DNA of 64,000 nt, from NCBI RefSeq assembly GCF_003287455.1, contig NZ_PRLC01000006.1:1-64000 (forward strand), in the 5' to 3' direction. Each line of letters begins with the position of its first letter. The stretch's first letter is position 1. Below, one piece after another: positions 24,816-33,190 of the stretch. The notes under the pieces were generated by a model. It was not told where the DNA came from and did no database searches. It was given only the letters and a program-made list of their open reading frames with translations. The translations under genes were made by a program, and so were the position numbers. Origin of the DNA: Faecalibacterium hattorii. GTDB taxonomy: Bacteria; Bacillota; Clostridia; Oscillospirales; Ruminococcaceae.

Positions 24816-25691
24816 ATGAAGAACGTCACGAAAGCCGTTATCCCCGCTGCGGGCCTCGGCACCCGCGTGCTGCCCGCCACCAAGGCCATGCCCAAGGGTA
24901 TGCTGCCCATCGTGGACAAGCCCGCCATCCAGTACCTCGTGGAAGAGGCGGTGCGCTCCGGCATCACCGATATCCTGATCATTCTGGGCCGCAACCAGAG
25001 CATCATCGAAGACCACTTTGACCGTGCTCCGGAGCTGGAAGAGAAGCTGACTGCCCCCGGCAAGGAGAAAATGCTGGAAGAGTGTCTCGGCATCTCCAAC
25101 ATGGCCAACATTTATTTCGTCCGCCAGAAGCAGACCCTCGGCCTCGGCCATGCGGTCAGCATGGCAAAGGCCTTTACCGGCGAGGACCCCTTCGTGGTCA
25201 TCTACGGTGACGACGTCATCTGGGGCGAAGATCCGGTCTGCGCCCAGCTCATCCGCGCTTACGAGGAATTCGGCCGCCCGGCAGCGGGCGTGTCCGCCGT
25301 GCCTTGGGCCGACGTGAGCCGCTATTGCAGCCTGAAGACCACCCCCATTCACGACAACTATTTCTTCGTGGATGACATGATCGAGAAGCCCAAGAAAGGG
25401 CAGGAGTTCAGCAACTACTCCATTCTGGGCCGCGTTCTGCTGACCCCGGAGATCTACGACATCCTCGCCCACACCAAGCCCGGCGCAGGCGGCGAGATCC
25501 AGCTGACCGACGCCATGGCCGAGTATGCCCGCAATTACGGCGGCATGACCGCGGTGGAATTCACCGGCAAGCACTACGACATGGGCAACAAGCTCAAGGT
25601 CGCAGAGGCGCAGGTCGAGCTGGCATTGCAGCACCCGGAGATCGGCGAGGCATTCCGTGCCTACCTCAAGGAGTTCTGTAAGACTCTCTAA
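24816..25691 (+). CDS. galU: UTP-glucose-1-phosphate uridylyltransferase
   Basis: 291 aa, normal length. It makes UDP-glucose from UTP and glucose-1-phosphate for cell-surface sugars. The nucleotide-binding start is AVIPAAGLGTRVLPATKAMP with KGMLPIVDKP. Further family marks are VRQKQTLGLGHAV, VIYGDDVIW and GGEIQLTDAMAEY. The ribosome site is GAAGGAG. The gene ends just before a terminator stem that encloses a repeat element. Confidence 0.97.
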   Translation: MKNVTKAVIPAAGLGTRVLPATKAMPKGMLPIVDKPAIQYLVEEAVRSGITDILIILGRNQSIIEDHFDRAPELEEKLTAPGKEKMLEECLGISNMANIYFVRQKQTLGLGHAVSMAKAFTGEDPFVVIYGDDVIWGEDPVCAQLIRAYEEFGRPAAGVSAVPWADVSRYCSLKTTPIHDNYFFVDDMIEKPKKGQEFSNYSILGRVLLTPEIYDILAHTKPGAGGEIQLTDAMAEYARNYGGMTAVEFTGKHYDMGNKLKVAEAQVELALQHPEIGEAFRAYLKEFCKTL

Positions 25692-25712
25692 GCTTCATCG
25701 GACAAAAAACAG

Positions 25713-25873
25713 CGGGGCTGTTGCAATAACTCCCTCAGTCACGGCTTTGCCGTGCCAGCTCCCTCTAGGAGGGAGCCTTGGCGTAACGGTTCGCTGTGAA
25801 AGCCTCCCTCATTGAGGGAGGTGGCATCGCGTAAGCGATGACGGAAGGAGTTGTGCAACAACCCCGTTTTTTT
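25713..25873. repeat. REP-like palindromic element held inside a terminator stem
   Basis: Outer arms CGGGGCTGTTGCA (starting 25713) and TGCAACAACCCCG (about 25854-25866), followed by TTTTTTT, form a terminator for galU. Between them lie about 110 bases of nested palindromes: CTCCCTC-TA-GGAGGGAG, CCTCCCTCATTGAGGGAGG and CATCGCGTAAGCGATG. The blocks GGCATCGCGTAAGCGATGAC and CCAGCTCCCTCTAGGAGGGA relate it to the family inserted in copy A at 121-170. Confidence 0.75.
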
Positions 25874-25876
25874 CGT

Positions 25877-26512
25877 TTACCGGCTTTTCCGCCGGGAGGT
25901 CTTTTCGAATTTCAGGCCGGGCTTGCCGGAGGCTTTGTAGGCCGCCGTCTTCCGCTTTTTGGGGCGCAGGGCGTAGACATAGCCGAAGCCGGTGCCACAG
26001 ATGCCGCCCACGATGTGCATGAAGTTGGCCACGTTGTCGTGGACGAAAAGGACATCATACACCTGCTGGCCGAGGTAGAGGGCAGCCACCAGCAGCATCG
26101 TGACCGGGATGCCGCCCGAAAAGCCGGACAGCGACGCCAGCATGATGAGCATGAAGACGATGCCGGAGGCCCCCAATAGGGCCGTGCGGGGGAAGAGGGC
26201 GCATTGCAGCACGCCCGACACCAGCGCCGTGAAGACGATGCCTTCCAACAGGGGAACACTGCCGTACTTTTCTTCCATCGGCGGGCCGATGACGAGGAGC
26301 AGGAGCATATTGTTCAGGAAATGGTCCCAGCTTGCGTGGCCCAGCACATGCCCGAACAGGCGGACATAGAACAGCGGATCCTTCAGCGACGAGCGGTAGA
26401 CGCAGAACAGGTGCATGGTCGTCCAGCCGTTCGTCCACTGGCCGAGGAAGAACACTGCCAGCGACAGCAGAAAAAAGGTCAGGATCAGGGGGGAGTTATA
26501 TTGGAGCTGCAA
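25877..26512 (-). CDS. Rhomboid-family intramembrane serine protease
   Basis: About 211 aa with six predicted membrane segments. The catalytic Ser lies in LLGASGIVFML (GxSG motif) and His in ANFMHIVGGICG. HASWDHFLNNMLLLLVIGPPME is the conserved first loop and helix. The Arg/Lys-rich tail is cytoplasmic. Rhomboids cleave membrane proteins inside the bilayer. The start is unclear: the only in-frame candidate at the expected place is TTG 26512 without a good ribosome site, so the true N-terminus may differ by a few residues. Confidence 0.88.
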   Translation of the reverse strand: MQLQYNSPLILTFFLLSLAVFFLGQWTNGWTTMHLFCVYRSSLKDPLFYVRLFGHVLGHASWDHFLNNMLLLLVIGPPMEEKYGSVPLLEGIVFTALVSGVLQCALFPRTALLGASGIVFMLIMLASLSGFSGGIPVTMLLVAALYLGQQVYDVLFVHDNVANFMHIVGGICGTGFGYVYALRPKKRKTAAYKASGKPGLKFEKTSRRKSR

Positions 26513-26807
26513 AGTCAGTTTGGGGCGTTTCGTAGGCGGTCCATCCTTTCACTTCAGACGGCTTCCTTTCATTTTTCCGGGCAGGAGGTACTTGTTCGCT
26601 GGTTTTAACCGTCTTCAGCAGTTTTCGAAAATCAAGCTCAGTATAGCATGTTTTTTACCCTAAGAAAAGCCCCTGTGCGGCATTTTTTCGGTATCAGACC
26701 GCAGGACGGATTGACAACGCCGCCCAACTCAGGTACACTAGCGGTACGGATTTCTCCGGCATCCGCGGGCCGCAAAAAAGCCCGCATCCACGAAAGAAGG
26801 TTCTTTT

Positions 26808-27836
26808 TTGGCAACGGAAGCAAAACTCCGGCAGCTGGCGGACAGCGGCTGCCCGGTCTACTATTTTTATTCCAGCGAGCGGTATCTCGTGCGTCAGGCC
26901 GTGGCTGCCGCCGTGCGGGTCCTCTCGGCGGACAGCGGCGAAGAGGCCACCGTGCTGGACGGTGCGGCCCCGGAGCTGGAACAGCTCATCATGGCGGCGG
27001 GCACCATCTCCTTTTTCGGCACCCGGCGCGTCGTCGTGCTGCCGGAGCTCGACCCCGCCGCCTATAGCGACAAGGACCTCGACGAGCTGTGCGGGACGCT
27101 GGAAAGCTTGGAGAACGCCGTGGCCGTGCTGGGCAGCGTCTTCCCGCTGGAACGCGGGAAGCTCAAGACCGGAAAGCGGGCCCAGAAGCTGATCGCCGCG
27201 TGCAAAAAAATCGGCTTTGCCGAAGAACTGGCAAAGCCGAAACCCTATGAGCTCAAGGTCATGCTGATCGACCGGGCCAAGGCGCAGGACACCACCCTGC
27301 CCGAAGGCGCCGCCGCCGCCCTGTTGGAGCGCTGCGGCGAGGACCCCTTCCTGCTGGAAAACGAGGTGGATAAGCTCTGCGCCCTGTCCGGTTACCAGAC
27401 CGTCACCGCCGCCATGGTGGCCGAGATGGGCACCGTCAGCTTGGAGGCCGACGTTTTCGAGATGATCCGGATGATCACGGCAAAAAATGCCACCGGGGCG
27501 TGCAAAAAAATGCAGACCCTTCTCCGCTTGCAGCAGGAGCCCATCGCCATCACCGCCGCCATGATCGGCAGCTACGTGGACCTGTACCGGGTCAAGCTGG
27601 GGGCCGCCAAGCGGAAGAGCTACAGCGCCGTCTTCAAGGATTTCGGCTACAAGGGCAGCGACTACCGCCTCAAGCGCTCGGCCGAAACGGCCAGCCACTA
27701 TACCCTTGGCCAGCTCGAAGCCTGTTTGCAGGTGCTGCTGGACCTCGATAAATTTTTGAAAAGCCAGCCCGTAGACGACGAAGTGCTGCTGGAAGCAGCC
27801 CTGTGCCGCCTTGCGCTGGCGGGGAGCGGACGATGA
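26808..27836 (+). CDS. holA: DNA polymerase III delta subunit
   Basis: 342 aa from TTG 26808, supported by AGAAGG 7 bp upstream. Delta opens the beta clamp in the clamp loader. Typical segments are VYYFYSSERYLVRQAV (arm that contacts the clamp), ISFFGTRRVVVLPELD, ALLERCGEDPFLLENEVDKL and EPIAITAAMIGSYVDLYRV. It overlaps rnmV by 4 bp (ATGA), an arrangement that couples replication and rRNA-maturation genes. Confidence 0.93.
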   Translation: MATEAKLRQLADSGCPVYYFYSSERYLVRQAVAAAVRVLSADSGEEATVLDGAAPELEQLIMAAGTISFFGTRRVVVLPELDPAAYSDKDLDELCGTLESLENAVAVLGSVFPLERGKLKTGKRAQKLIAACKKIGFAEELAKPKPYELKVMLIDRAKAQDTTLPEGAAAALLERCGEDPFLLENEVDKLCALSGYQTVTAAMVAEMGTVSLEADVFEMIRMITAKNATGACKKMQTLLRLQQEPIAITAAMIGSYVDLYRVKLGAAKRKSYSAVFKDFGYKGSDYRLKRSAETASHYTLGQLEACLQVLLDLDKFLKSQPVDDEVLLEAALCRLALAGSGR

Positions 27837-28447
27837 GCCAACGAGAACTTCTGCATACCGACCGGGTCTTGGTGGTGGAGGGCAAATACGACGCGGCCCG
27901 CCTCTCTCACCTGACCGATGCGATGATCCTGCTGACGGACGGCTTCGGCATCTACAAGGACAAAAAGCGCCAGCAGCTTCTGAAAGCGCTGGCCAAGAAA
28001 AACGGCCTCATCCTCTTCACCGATTCGGACGCCGCCGGGTTTCGCATCCGCACCTATATCACGAACCTCGTCGGGGCCGAGCATGTGGTTCAGGCTTATG
28101 TTCCGGCCATCCACGGCAAGGAAAAACGGAAGCCCCAGCCCGGCAAGGAAGGGCTGCTGGGGGTCGAAGGCGTGGACGACGCCATTGTATTACAGGCCCT
28201 CAAAGACGCCCTCGGCCCGGAGGCCAATGCCGCCGCGGCCCCGAAACCGGCGGGCCGCGCCATCACCTACACCGACCTGTACAACTGGAAACTTTCCGGC
28301 ACGCCCGGCAGCGCCGAGCGGAAATACGCCCTGCTGAACGCCCTCGGTCTTCCGCCCCGGCTCTCGAAAAAGGAGCTGGTGGAGGCGCTGAACCGCCTGT
28401 ACAGCTTCGAAGAGCTGGACAAACTTCAAGCAGAAATTTTGAAATAA
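27833..28447 (+). CDS. rnmV: Ribonuclease M5 (5S rRNA maturase)
   Basis: 204 aa from ATG 27833 overlapping the holA stop. The Toprim domain has the catalytic Glu in VLVVEGKYDAARL and DxD in LFTDSDAAGFRIR. LLGVEGVDDAIVLQAL and ITYTDLYNWKLSGTP are diagnostic for RNase M5, which trims the 5S rRNA precursor in low-GC Gram-positives. A strong terminator follows. Confidence 0.93.
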   Translation: MSQRELLHTDRVLVVEGKYDAARLSHLTDAMILLTDGFGIYKDKKRQQLLKALAKKNGLILFTDSDAAGFRIRTYITNLVGAEHVVQAYVPAIHGKEKRKPQPGKEGLLGVEGVDDAIVLQALKDALGPEANAAAAPKPAGRAITYTDLYNWKLSGTPGSAERKYALLNALGLPPRLSKKELVEALNRLYSFEELDKLQAEILK

Positions 28448-28451
28448 AACG

Positions 28452-28488
28452 AACGGCACAGAAGCTCACTCTTTCTGTGCCGTTTTAT
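28452..28488. terminator. Terminator after rnmV, shared with the sigma factor gene
   Basis: AACGGCACAGAA pairs perfectly with TTCTGTGCCGTT, followed by TTAT on the plus strand. The element overlaps the 3' end of the converging sigma-factor gene. Confidence 0.85.
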
Positions 28489-29164
28489 GTTCCCACCCCT
28501 CCCGCAGCAGCGCGAGGGCATGGGTCTCCAGCCGGGAAACGTAGCTTCGACTGATTTGCAGCAGCTTTGCCGTTTCCAACTGGGTCAGCGGCGGCTGGCC
28601 CGCCAGCCCGTACCGCAGCAAGATCAGCTTCCGTTCCCGCGCCGGCAGCCCCTCGATGAGCTGCCGCAGCCGCCGGGCCTCGTCCTGCTGCTCGCACCGG
28701 TCCTCCATGCAGAAGCCGTCCTGCAATACGTCCGAAAGAGTCAGGGCCGTGTCATCCTTGCCCGCTTCCAGCGTTTCCTGCAGCGAGACCGTCCCGCCGT
28801 TCTTGCGCTCCCGCCGGAAATACATCCGAAGCTCGTTTTCAATGCACCGGCTGGCGTAGGTGGAAAACCGCGCCTTGCGGGTGGAGTCGAAGGTGTCTAC
28901 CGCCTTCATCAGGCCGATGGTGCCGATGGAGATTAAATCTTCTTGGTCGCCGGGCTGGGCGTAGTATTTTTTCGCCACATGGGCCACCAGCCGCAGATTG
29001 TGCCGGATGAGTTTCTCCCGCGCAGAGCCGTCTCCCGCCCGCAGCGCGGCGAAGGTCTCGATCTCCTCCCGCGCGGTCAGGGGCTTGGGAAAGCTCCCGG
29101 CTTCCAAATGCAGCGCCAGCACCAGAAACTTCGTGGCGAAAAATTGCAGCAGCGACAACAGCAT
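28466..29164 (-). CDS. sigK: SigK-type RNA polymerase sigma-70 factor
   Basis: 232 aa from ATG 29164 with GGGAGG upstream. The order is a hydrophobic N-terminus (MLLSLLQFFATKFLVLALHL), then FPKPLTAREE, region 2 (EKLIRHNLRLVAHVAKKYY, EDLISIGTIGLMKAVDTFD, RFSTYASRCIENELRMYFRR), region 3 and region 4 (LETAKLLQISRSYVSRLE). This is the arrangement of the late mother-cell factor SigK, including a start that resembles its pro-sequence. Faecalibacterium is described as non-sporulating, so retention or reuse of this gene is notable. The ATPase or protease that would process it is not in the window. Confidence 0.88.
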   Translation of the reverse strand: MLLSLLQFFATKFLVLALHLEAGSFPKPLTAREEIETFAALRAGDGSAREKLIRHNLRLVAHVAKKYYAQPGDQEDLISIGTIGLMKAVDTFDSTRKARFSTYASRCIENELRMYFRRERKNGGTVSLQETLEAGKDDTALTLSDVLQDGFCMEDRCEQQDEARRLRQLIEGLPARERKLILLRYGLAGQPPLTQLETAKLLQISRSYVSRLETHALALLREGWEHKTAQKE

Positions 29165-29300
29165 AGCAGCACCTCCCGGAGCAGTTCTCCTATAGTTTAT
29201 GTGGCAAGGTGGGAGGGCAGCACAAAACGGATGGTGTGTTTTTTCTTGAACGTGATTTTTAGAGGGCAGCTCGTTTGGTAAAATGACCACATGAAGAAGG

Positions 29301-29576
29301 TACAACCTGCTGGAGCAGCTGTACCAAAAATTCAACTGCGCCCGCCCTCTGGATTACCATGGGCACAGCTTGTCGGTCAGCGATGTGATCATGCTGAACC
29401 AGAACGGGAAAATTTCGGCGCACTATGTGGACAGCATCGGCTTCAAGGAACTGCCGGGGTTTCTGGACAAGCAGTCGGAACGCCCCTCTGTTCTGCAAAC
29501 TCTCAAAGAGAAGTGCGATGCCCCGGAGTGCAACCCAACTGGGTGCCGGAAAGTGAGGGATGCCCATGAACTTTAA
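29301..29576 (+). pseudogene. 5'-truncated YodL-domain protein (mobile-element relic)
   Basis: In this frame the sequence reads LLEQLYQKFNCARPLDYHGH, then SLSVSDVIMLNQNGKISAHY and GFKELPGFLD, the hallmark of YodL domains found in conjugative transposons. An in-frame stop lies just upstream of 29301 and there is no start codon in the upstream part, so only the C-terminal half of the domain remains. It overlaps the next gene by 11 bp. Confidence 0.7.
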
Positions 29577-29769
29577 CCATGAAGAACTGATGCTGCTGAT
29601 GCTCTACAACACAGGCACCCGACTGGAGCTTATCCACGAACTACGGCTGATGCAGTGCTACCTGATGCCCGATGAGACTGCCCTGCGGGAGTTTTCAGAG
29701 GGAGTTATCGAAAAGCTGAAACTGCTGACCGATGCGGAGCTTGCCGAACTGGAATTTCCCCCGGACTGA
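29566..29769 (+). CDS. Transposon-transfer assisting protein-like (TTRAP) small protein
   Basis: 67 aa from ATG 29566 (GAGGGA 5 bp upstream; ATG 29560 is a second option). MNFNHEELMLLMLYNTGTRL, ELRLMQCYL, then KLKLLTDAELAEL fit the TTRAP family, small acidic helical proteins carried by Tn916-like and Tn1549-like conjugative elements. Together with the YodL relic it marks the stump of an excised or decayed integrative element. No integrase or att site was found nearby. Confidence 0.7.
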   Translation: MNFNHEELMLLMLYNTGTRLELIHELRLMQCYLMPDETALREFSEGVIEKLKLLTDAELAELEFPPD

Positions 29770-29802
29770 CTTTTGCCGCCTGCGGGCGGCGTACATAAAG
29801 TA

Positions 29803-29831
29803 TTTTGTTCTTCCAAAAGATATGCTATAAT
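29803..29831 (+). promoter_or_regulatory. Promoter of the 29.9-30.7 kb genes
   Basis: TTTTGT (29803-29808) - 17 bp - TATAAT (29826-29831) with an extended TGC. Just upstream, GCCGCC-TGC-GGGCGGC (about 29776-29790) is a small hairpin that could end the previous transcript. The remaining bases to 29942 hold only the leader and the GGAGG ribosome site. Confidence 0.75.
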
Positions 29832-29942
29832 CAAATTAGACAAAATTCCTCTCTTCAAGCGATTTCTCCGCAATTTTCCTGTGGCTCTGCTCGTATCAAA
29901 AATAAGGGACTGAATTTTAATTGTCAGAACGGAGGAACCATT

Positions 29943-30290
29943 ATGGCAATCTTTGAAAAGACCATCCGAAACAAAAACTTTGACAAGCTGCTTCGGAAGC
30001 TGGAAAATGAAATCCCGGACAGCAGTTGGTCGGCAGATTTAGAGGCAGGCAGTGATTTCAAAGAGGGCGATGCCCGGTGCAGTGTCCGTGTATTTGAACG
30101 GTACAGCATGATGGGCGGCAACCGCTTGAGTCTGACGCTGACCATGTTCCAGAATGCGGACAGTCCGATTCGGCTGTCTGCCATCACCGCAGGAGGCAGT
30201 CAAGCGGTGTTCTTCAAGGTGAACACCCTTGGAGAAGAATCTTTTCTGGACGATGTAAAGAACCTGCTGGAAGAAATTTTGGAGGAGTGA
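29943..30290 (+). CDS. DUF6054-like protein
   Basis: 115 aa from ATG 29943, preceded by CGGAGGAACC. Soluble. The segments DFKEGDARCSVRVFERYSMM and AITAGGSQAVFFKVNTLGEE recur in small Clostridia proteins I know as DUF6054. The fold suggests an actin- or bet-v1-like beta sheet with helix, but no function is known. It is separated by one base from the next gene, so the two form an operon. Confidence 0.6.
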   Translation: MAIFEKTIRNKNFDKLLRKLENEIPDSSWSADLEAGSDFKEGDARCSVRVFERYSMMGGNRLSLTLTMFQNADSPIRLSAITAGGSQAVFFKVNTLGEESFLDDVKNLLEEILEE

Positions 30291-30291
30291 A

Positions 30292-30651
30292 ATGTTTTAC
30301 GCTGGAATTGATCTGCTGTTCAGCATTCTGTTTCCCATCCTGTTCCTTGTGGTTTTGGGTATGATCCTATACACCATCATCGGAAATATCAGCACATGGA
30401 ATAAAAACAACCATTCGCCGCGGCTGACCGTTCCGGCAACGGTTGTGGCAAAGCGAACGGAAGTTTCTCGCCACCATACAGACAATACGATGGCGCATAC
30501 GTTCACGACCTATTATGTGACCTTTCAGGTAGAGAGCGGCGACCGCATGGAGCTTACCGTAAGTGGTTCGGACTACGGAATGCTTGTGGAGGGCGACATC
30601 GGTAAGCTGAGTTTTCAGGGCACGCGCTATCTTGGATTCGAGCGGAACTAA
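30292..30651 (+). CDS. DUF2500 membrane-anchored protein
   Basis: 119 aa with one N-terminal membrane helix (about 8-30). The body contains VPATVVAKRTEVSRHH, then YYVTFQVESGDRMELTVSGSDYGMLVEGD, the beta-rich DUF2500 signature. The family is common in Clostridia and of unknown function. It starts one base after the DUF6054-like gene and has no separate promoter. Confidence 0.82.
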   Translation: MFYAGIDLLFSILFPILFLVVLGMILYTIIGNISTWNKNNHSPRLTVPATVVAKRTEVSRHHTDNTMAHTFTTYYVTFQVESGDRMELTVSGSDYGMLVEGDIGKLSFQGTRYLGFERN

Positions 30652-30703
30652 GCGTTCTCCTACATTACATAGTATCGTATCACATTCACCCATTCTCCTC
30701 GGA

Positions 30704-30847
30704 ATGCCTGATGCTGAAATTTTTAGCTTCGACAATGGCACGATTCATCCTTGTCAGTATGAAGATACGGACAGCTACGTTATCACCAAAACAGTTGTAA
30801 ATAATCGGCAACATTTTTTGAACCAGCTTCTGAATGAAGAGCCGTAA
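30704..30847 (+). CDS. Short hypothetical protein, possibly a gene fragment
   Basis: 47 aa from ATG 30704 (MPDAEIFSFDNGTIHPCQYE to LNQLLNEEP). No good ribosome site is seen, and the frame continues upstream into the end of the previous gene, so this may be the C-terminal stump of a larger protein. The sequence is not low-complexity and is acidic and polar. I do not recognise it. Confidence 0.3.
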   Translation: MPDAEIFSFDNGTIHPCQYEDTDSYVITKTVVNNRQHFLNQLLNEEP

Positions 30848-30868
30848 TGCCGGGAAAGGACATTCTAT

Positions 30869-31804
30869 ATGAGTGATTCTACGTTGAAAGAACTTTGGCA
30901 GCAGGTCGCAGAAAAGAAGAACTGTGAAGCAAAACAGAAAGAACTGACCGCCCAGAGAGATACGCTTGCTGACCGCCTGAAAAAGCTGGAAAAATCCAGG
31001 CTGGCGGAGCAGGCTGATGTGGACCGTCTGGAGGGACACAGCCTTGCCGCATTTTTCTATCAGGTCATCGGAAAGATGGATGAAAAGCTGGACAAAGAAC
31101 GGCAGGAAGCCTATGCAGCCCGCGTCAAGTACGATGCGGCTCTCCATGACCTTTCTTCCGTTGATGCCGACTTGGATCAGATTGAAAATAGACTGGCACG
31201 ACTGTCCGATTGCGAAAGGCAGTATCAAGCTGCTCTTTCCGAAAAAATCAAAAGCATCAAAGTCTCTGCCCATCCTGCCGCACAGCAGGTTGCAGAAAGC
31301 GAAAGCCGTATTGCCGCGCTGAAAGTCCAAAAACGGGAGCTGCTGGAAGCCATCAACGCCGGAAAGACCGCCCTGCATACGGTCAACGAAGTTCTCGAAA
31401 CCCTCGACAATGCCGAGGGCTGGAGTACATGGGACGTAATGGGCGGCGGTTTGATGGCCGATCTTGCCAAGTATGAGGAACTGGACGATGCACAGGAACA
31501 AATCGAACAGCTCCAAGTGGAACTGCGGCGGTTCAAAACTGAGCTTGCCGATGTTGAGATCACCGCAGACCTTCAGGTTACGGTGGACAGCTTTTTGAAA
31601 TTTGCGGATTTCTTCTTTGACGGCCTCTTTGCAGACTGGGCAGTTCTGGATCACATCAATCAGGCACAGAGCAGAGTGGAGAATACCAAAGGTCAAATCA
31701 AGCGAGTCCTCGCACTTTTGAAAAAGATGCGCGAAGATGTTGATGTCCAAATCGCTGACGAAAAAGAGAAGCAGGAGCAGCTTGCAGTTGAAACTGAACT
31801 GTAA
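30869..31804 (+). CDS. Coiled-coil protein of unknown function
   Basis: 311 aa from ATG 30869 with GGGAAAGGA upstream. Two coiled-coil stretches (about 5-60 and 80-175) surround an ordered region. A third helical part ends the protein (QSRVENTKGQIKRVLALLKK). A central glycine-containing turn (WSTWDVMGGGLMADLAKYEE) recurs in coiled-coil proteins of anaerobic Firmicutes. It has no signal peptide or membrane segment and no ATPase motifs. It may be a cytoskeletal or stress-related scaffold, but nothing specific can be claimed. Confidence 0.7.
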   Translation: MSDSTLKELWQQVAEKKNCEAKQKELTAQRDTLADRLKKLEKSRLAEQADVDRLEGHSLAAFFYQVIGKMDEKLDKERQEAYAARVKYDAALHDLSSVDADLDQIENRLARLSDCERQYQAALSEKIKSIKVSAHPAAQQVAESESRIAALKVQKRELLEAINAGKTALHTVNEVLETLDNAEGWSTWDVMGGGLMADLAKYEELDDAQEQIEQLQVELRRFKTELADVEITADLQVTVDSFLKFADFFFDGLFADWAVLDHINQAQSRVENTKGQIKRVLALLKKMREDVDVQIADEKEKQEQLAVETEL

Positions 31805-31865
31805 GTTTGAAGAGTCCGCTTATGTGATATGATTCGATAAAACCGAATTTGCAGGAGGTGTTTCG

Positions 31866-32195
31866 ATGAAAACAAGAAGGTTTGCTTTATGTCTGGCAAC
31901 GGTTTTTCTGGTGGCGATTTATATCAATATTCAGAGAAGCCATACTTTCACCCTTTCAAACGATGAAGGCACCATAAAGACAGAACAAATACAGCCACTT
32001 TGGGGAACTGTAAAAGTAAGCGGCGATTGTGATACTGATGTGGTCTTTACCGATGTAGAGACTGGAGAAAAATACAGAATCGGATATATTACACAGGGCG
32101 TAACGGAAAGAATCAAACTCGAAAGAGGCAAATGGTATAAGGTGGCGGGCGGAGGCAACCTTACACTGAATCTGGTAAACATTCGAGTCGAATAA
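31866..32195 (+). CDS. Small exported hypothetical protein
   Basis: 109 aa from ATG 31866 (GGAGGTG just upstream). An N-terminal hydrophobic segment (about 5-22) is an uncleaved or cleaved signal. The rest is a compact beta-rich domain (TVKVSGDCDTDVVFTDVETG, ERIKLERGKWYKVAGGGNLT). It resembles small secreted beta-sandwich proteins without a name. Followed after 80 bp by another small membrane protein gene. Confidence 0.6.
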   Translation: MKTRRFALCLATVFLVAIYINIQRSHTFTLSNDEGTIKTEQIQPLWGTVKVSGDCDTDVVFTDVETGEKYRIGYITQGVTERIKLERGKWYKVAGGGNLTLNLVNIRVE

Positions 32196-32277
32196 ATGTA
32201 AGTTCCTTGCGGGCAGCTATGAAAGCTGAAGCTGAGAAGAGAGTTTTGAATATTCACATAGGAAGGAGTACAGTTCT

Positions 32278-32439
32278 ATGAATTACGGATGGGCAACTGT
32301 TTTCACTTTAGCGGCATGGTTTGCAGGGCTTGTGATTGATGTAAATGTGCGGGTCGGCGACCTCGGTTTACGAACCGTGCTTCCCGTCATCGTGATGGGG
32401 TGCTGCGTTATGAAGTACATAAAGGGCAATAGCAAATAA
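32278..32439 (+). CDS. 53-aa membrane protein
   Basis: Short gene reading MNYGWATVFTLAAWFAGLVI, then DVNVRVGDLGL and VLPVIVMGCCVMKYIKG. Two hydrophobic stretches. The ribosome site AGGAAGGAG lies 8 bp before ATG 32278, which makes it credible despite its length. Function unknown. Confidence 0.55.
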   Translation: MNYGWATVFTLAAWFAGLVIDVNVRVGDLGLRTVLPVIVMGCCVMKYIKGNSK

Positions 32440-32459
32440 TCTTATCTCGATACACTTTC

Positions 32460-32538
32460 CGGCGGGCGGCCACAAAACGGTTGCCTGATCGCTATTGCAG
32501 TGGTCGTGGTGCTGATCCTGATCGTCTTGGGTGGCTGA
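32460..32538 (+). pseudogene. Remnant of a Gly-rich single-helix protein (paralogue of 61525-61743)
   Basis: The frame reads NGCLIAIAVVVVLILIVLGG then stop, nearly the same as the C-terminal helix NGCGCLIAIAVVVVLVLIAM of the intact gene at 61525. The Gly-rich N-terminal part and start are missing. It is one of several gene copies shared between this region and 61.5-62.7 kb. Confidence 0.75.
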
Positions 32539-32652
32539 ATCAATCCCTGCAGGTGAAACACAGGTTTTCCCTGTGGGGATTTTTCGAATCTGCTTGTAGA
32601 AAACGGCGGTCTATGGTAGCATGAAATCAAAGAAAAACAGGAGGGCTTACAC

Positions 32653-33180
32653 ATGGTTTTACTGGTTGTGGATACACAGAAAGGTATCGTGGATGAACGC
32701 CTGTATGCGTTTGAAAAGTTTGTCAGCAACATCAGGAAACTAATCCGGACTGCCCGCGAACAGGGAATCGAGGTCGTCTATGTCCAGCATGACGATGGAC
32801 CCGGCACTGGCTTTTCCATCGGGGACGATGAATTTGAGGTCTATTCCGGGTTTGCGCCGCTGCTGACTGAAAAACGGTTCGTCAAAACCGTATGCAGTGC
32901 GTTCAAAAAAGAAAGCGGTCTGCTGGAATATCTGACGGAAAAGGGCGAAAAAGATGTGATGGTCTGCGGCATCATGACCGACTTCTGCATCAATGCAACG
33001 GTGGAGGCGGGCTTTGAGCATGGCCTGCACATGATCGTTCCTGCCTATGCAAATTCCACGCAGGACAACGAGTACATGACAGGGGAGCAGAGCTATCGCT
33101 ATTACAATGAATTCCTCTGGCCGGACCGCTATGCCGATTGTGTGCCCATGGACAAGGCGCTGGAGCTGCTCAAAAAGTGA
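32653..33180 (+). CDS. Isochorismatase-like cysteine hydrolase
   Basis: 175 aa. The catalytic Asp lies in LLVVDTQKG, the Lys in [12 protein letters not shown], and the nucleophile Cys in [19 protein letters not shown]. This fits the isochorismatase superfamily, which includes nicotinamidases and other amidohydrolases. The ribosome site GGAGGG lies about 8 bp before ATG. A promoter with -10 TAGCAT and extended TGG precedes it (about 32616-32624). Co-oriented with the macrodomain gene 10 bp downstream. The substrate is not known, but an NAD/ADP-ribose context is possible. Confidence 0.87.
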   Translation: MVLLVVDTQKGIVDERLYAFEKFVSNIRKLIRTAREQGIEVVYVQHDDGPGTGFSIGDDEFEVYSGFAPLLTEKRFVKTVCSAFKKESGLLEYLTEKGEKDVMVCGIMTDFCINATVEAGFEHGLHMIVPAYANSTQDNEYMTGEQSYRYYNEFLWPDRYADCVPMDKALELLKK

Positions 33181-33190
33181 GGTGTTTACA

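Noticed and set aside
29291-29569. A 92-codon frame starting at ATG 29291
   Set aside because: It reads the YodL remnant in the wrong frame. The overlapping frame from 29301 has the family motif.
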